Below, piece by piece: positions 62,497 through 64,000 of a stretch of DNA of 64,000 nt (position 1 is its first letter; each line of letters starts with the position of its first letter). The translations under genes were made by a program, and so were the position numbers. The stretch is from the NCBI RefSeq assembly GCF_000143415.4, contig NW_003314279.1, positions 514,503 to 578,502 of the forward strand, given 5' to 3'. The notes beneath the pieces were generated by a model. It had not been told where the DNA came from, made no database searches, and saw only the letters and a program-made list of their open reading frames with translations. The DNA comes from Selaginella moellendorffii. Lineage: Eukaryota; Streptophyta; Lycopodiopsida; Selaginellales; Selaginellaceae.

Positions 62497-62645
62497 ATTT
62501 ATAAAACTAGAATATACTAAGAAGTAAGTTATTCTACCATCTAATAGTTGATATGTAATATATTCATAATTATAATCATCCAATTGATCAATATGATTGA
62601 TAAAAATAAGCACTATTAATAAGAAAATGAAGAATTGCTGCATGC
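62497..62645 (+). repeat. Right half of the MITE-like repeat split by family A copy 2
   Basis: ATTTATAAAACTAGAATATA, TTCTACCATCTAAT(A/G)GTTGATAT and GATAAAAATAAGCACTATTAAT match the second half of the repeat at 40441-40733 (CTACCATCTAATGGTTGATA, AAGAATAACACTATTATTAA). Together with 47765-47869 it reconstitutes one repeat unit. Confidence 0.7.
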
Positions 62646-63410
62646 AATATGCAGAAAATTATTTAATATCATATTATAAACTTAATGATCTAAAAACTTC
62701 TAAAATATTATTTATAGAAGTGGGTTATAAGTAAATATTAAAACGCTAAAAGGTTTTATGATAGAAGCTCAGTATAAAATTTAGTAGAAATATTCTAATA
62801 ATACATACCTCATAAAGAGGTCCAAGTATTCTATGAATCTTTTCAAAACTGTCCCACCTAAAAAAATTAAAATATTTATAATATCAAAAAGCTTTTTTTA
62901 AGATTATAATAATAAAAACTATTTTAAATTAATTATCAGCAATGTAGTTGAACATATTCCATCTGAAACCCATTGATAATTTTCATGTTGCTACTTAGAT
63001 TTGTGACTATTGATCACCTGTTTATCAATGTCAATTGACTCTAGTAAGGCCAAATTTACAAAGCAGGCTAGAAGAAAAGTTATACTAGTCAACATCATCA
63101 ATGCACTATTCAATTGTTATGTAACCTTGCTATGTCTCTAATGTACTTTCCAAGGGAGAAAAATGAAAAACTAAACTCTAATGATGAATCAGTTTAAGAA
63201 CTCCTAGGATATGGAGATGGCTCAAACTGTCCCTTTTTGCTAAGATAAAAGAAAATTATCTTAAAATTTGGAAAGATGAAAACAAAATATTAGGAAAATT
63301 TATGTTTCAGAAATACAATCTCTCTAAAACATATTTGATCCTTTGCCATTCTCCTCCCCTAAGTAAAAAGTATGTTTATAAACACTACAATAATTTGCTA
63401 CATGTTGAAT
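62646..63410. other. AT-rich intergenic DNA, no gene seen
   Basis: Only short frames with no domain. Composition and short runs suggest decayed repeats. Confidence 0.5.
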
Positions 63411-63413
63411 ATA

Positions 63414-63545
63414 ACAATGTTTGGTTTGCTTAATAGTAGTGTTTATTATTTACCAACAATGTTTGGTTTGCTTAATAGTAGTGTTTATTATTTACCAATA
63501 GATTTAATGAAGTTTATAATTAACACACAAGATTAATCATAATAC
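63414..63545 (-). repeat. MITE-like repeat end with a 42-bp direct duplication
   Basis: TTGGTTTGCTTAATAGTAGT and about 20 following bases occur at 63421 and again at 63463, period 42 bp. The second copy continues to GATTAATCAT and is the reverse complement of the right end of the repeat at 40762-41071. Confidence 0.7.
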
Positions 63546-63549
63546 ACTA

Positions 63550-63625
63550 CATACACACACAGATATAGAGAGAGAGAGAGAGATACATACATACATACAT
63601 ACATACATACACATGTATGTATGTC
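63550..63625. repeat. Compound microsatellite (AC, GA, ATAC)
   Basis: An ACACAC run is followed by GAGAGA and then about eight ATAC units and GTAT units. Confidence 0.85.
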
Positions 63626-63878
63626 TGTATAACTTATTGTTGTAATATCCTCTGAAGACAATGTGAAACCTGACATCCAAAGTGCAAGGTTTTGCATTCA
63701 TCACCACACTATTGTTTCTATTAAAGAAAAAAAATGGCAGTTGTCCACAAGGTGGCATGGACTGAATTCAGCCCAATAGATTAGCTTATTCTCAAGACAG
63801 CAAGTAGTAAAATATTCCATTCGAACTCCCAGCTTAACTCTTGTCTAAAGCTATTTTATTCTTCTAGATTTGCTAATT

Positions 63879-64000
63879 ATGCATGTAGAGGGTATATTTG
63901 GAACTATCGAGACTTCTGCAACTGAGACTTGCAACAAAATGTTCATTGACAAGGAAGGATATAACTCCATTGAGCTCTTGGAATGCAAGCCATTCCCGAA
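63879..64000 (+). CDS. Possible first or internal exon, open to the right edge
   Basis: An ATG at 63879 opens a frame that stays open for 40 codons to the window end (MHVEGIFGTIETSATETCNK and onward). A possible acceptor (TGCATGTAG) lies inside it, so it could also be an internal exon starting near 63888. I do not recognise the product. It is listed because the rest of this region has no comparable mixed-composition frame. Confidence 0.2.
   Translation, partial: MHVEGIFGTIETSATETCNKMFIDKEGYNSIELLECKPFP

Overview
The window looks like nuclear DNA of a land plant, most likely a lycophyte such as Selaginella. The reasons are GT-AG introns of about 45-60 bp in nearly every spliced gene, a run of intron-poor pentatricopeptide repeat (PPR) genes of the PLS/E/DYW class, the relic of a microbial-type terpene synthase, plant subtilase and MAPKKK genes, and Ty3/gypsy elements with a tRNA-Met type primer site. 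This assignment rests on gene content only; no database was searched. Exon coordinates were read by eye from splice signals, reading frame and family alignment.

Positions 1-25 kb are gene-dense and GC-rich. On the minus strand at the left edge is the probable first codons of casein kinase 2 alpha, followed by a 14-exon fumarylacetoacetase (tyrosine catabolism). An AT-hook protein (-) and an unrecognised protein (+) share a repeat-filled divergent promoter. A kinase-only MAPKKK (-), a small coiled-coil protein (+) and a second member of the unrecognised family (+) follow. Four PPR genes, read + - + -, fill 9.1-18.1 kb with overlaps or gaps of only 16-68 bp between coding regions; the last two carry DYW editing domains. 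A broken terpene synthase, an 11-exon subtilisin-like protease and a KANSL1/PEHE-like chromatin protein complete this part.

Positions 25.6-41.2 kb are repeat-rich and increasingly AT-rich. They hold a decayed copy of an F-box gene, a degenerate Ty3/gypsy element (family A, plus strand), and a complete 553-bp TRIM whose LTRs carry a 5S rRNA-like internal promoter (Cassandra type) and are flanked by a perfect 5-bp target duplication. They also hold a 604-bp tandem duplication, minisatellite-bearing LTR pieces and AT-rich MITE-like repeats.

Positions 41.2-47.4 kb form a gene island: the intact F-box gene, a fifth PPR gene, a protein with two HSP20-like domains, and an unrecognised five-exon gene with AT-rich exons.

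Positions 47.4-64 kb are a nest of retrotransposons. A family A element (minus) has split a MITE-like repeat. Inside it lie a deleted chromovirus-like family B element (plus) and a nearly full-length family B element (minus, 55065-62057, target duplication ACCAA). The latter carries a 47-bp GT-AG segment in its integrase that looks like a newly gained spliceosomal intron.
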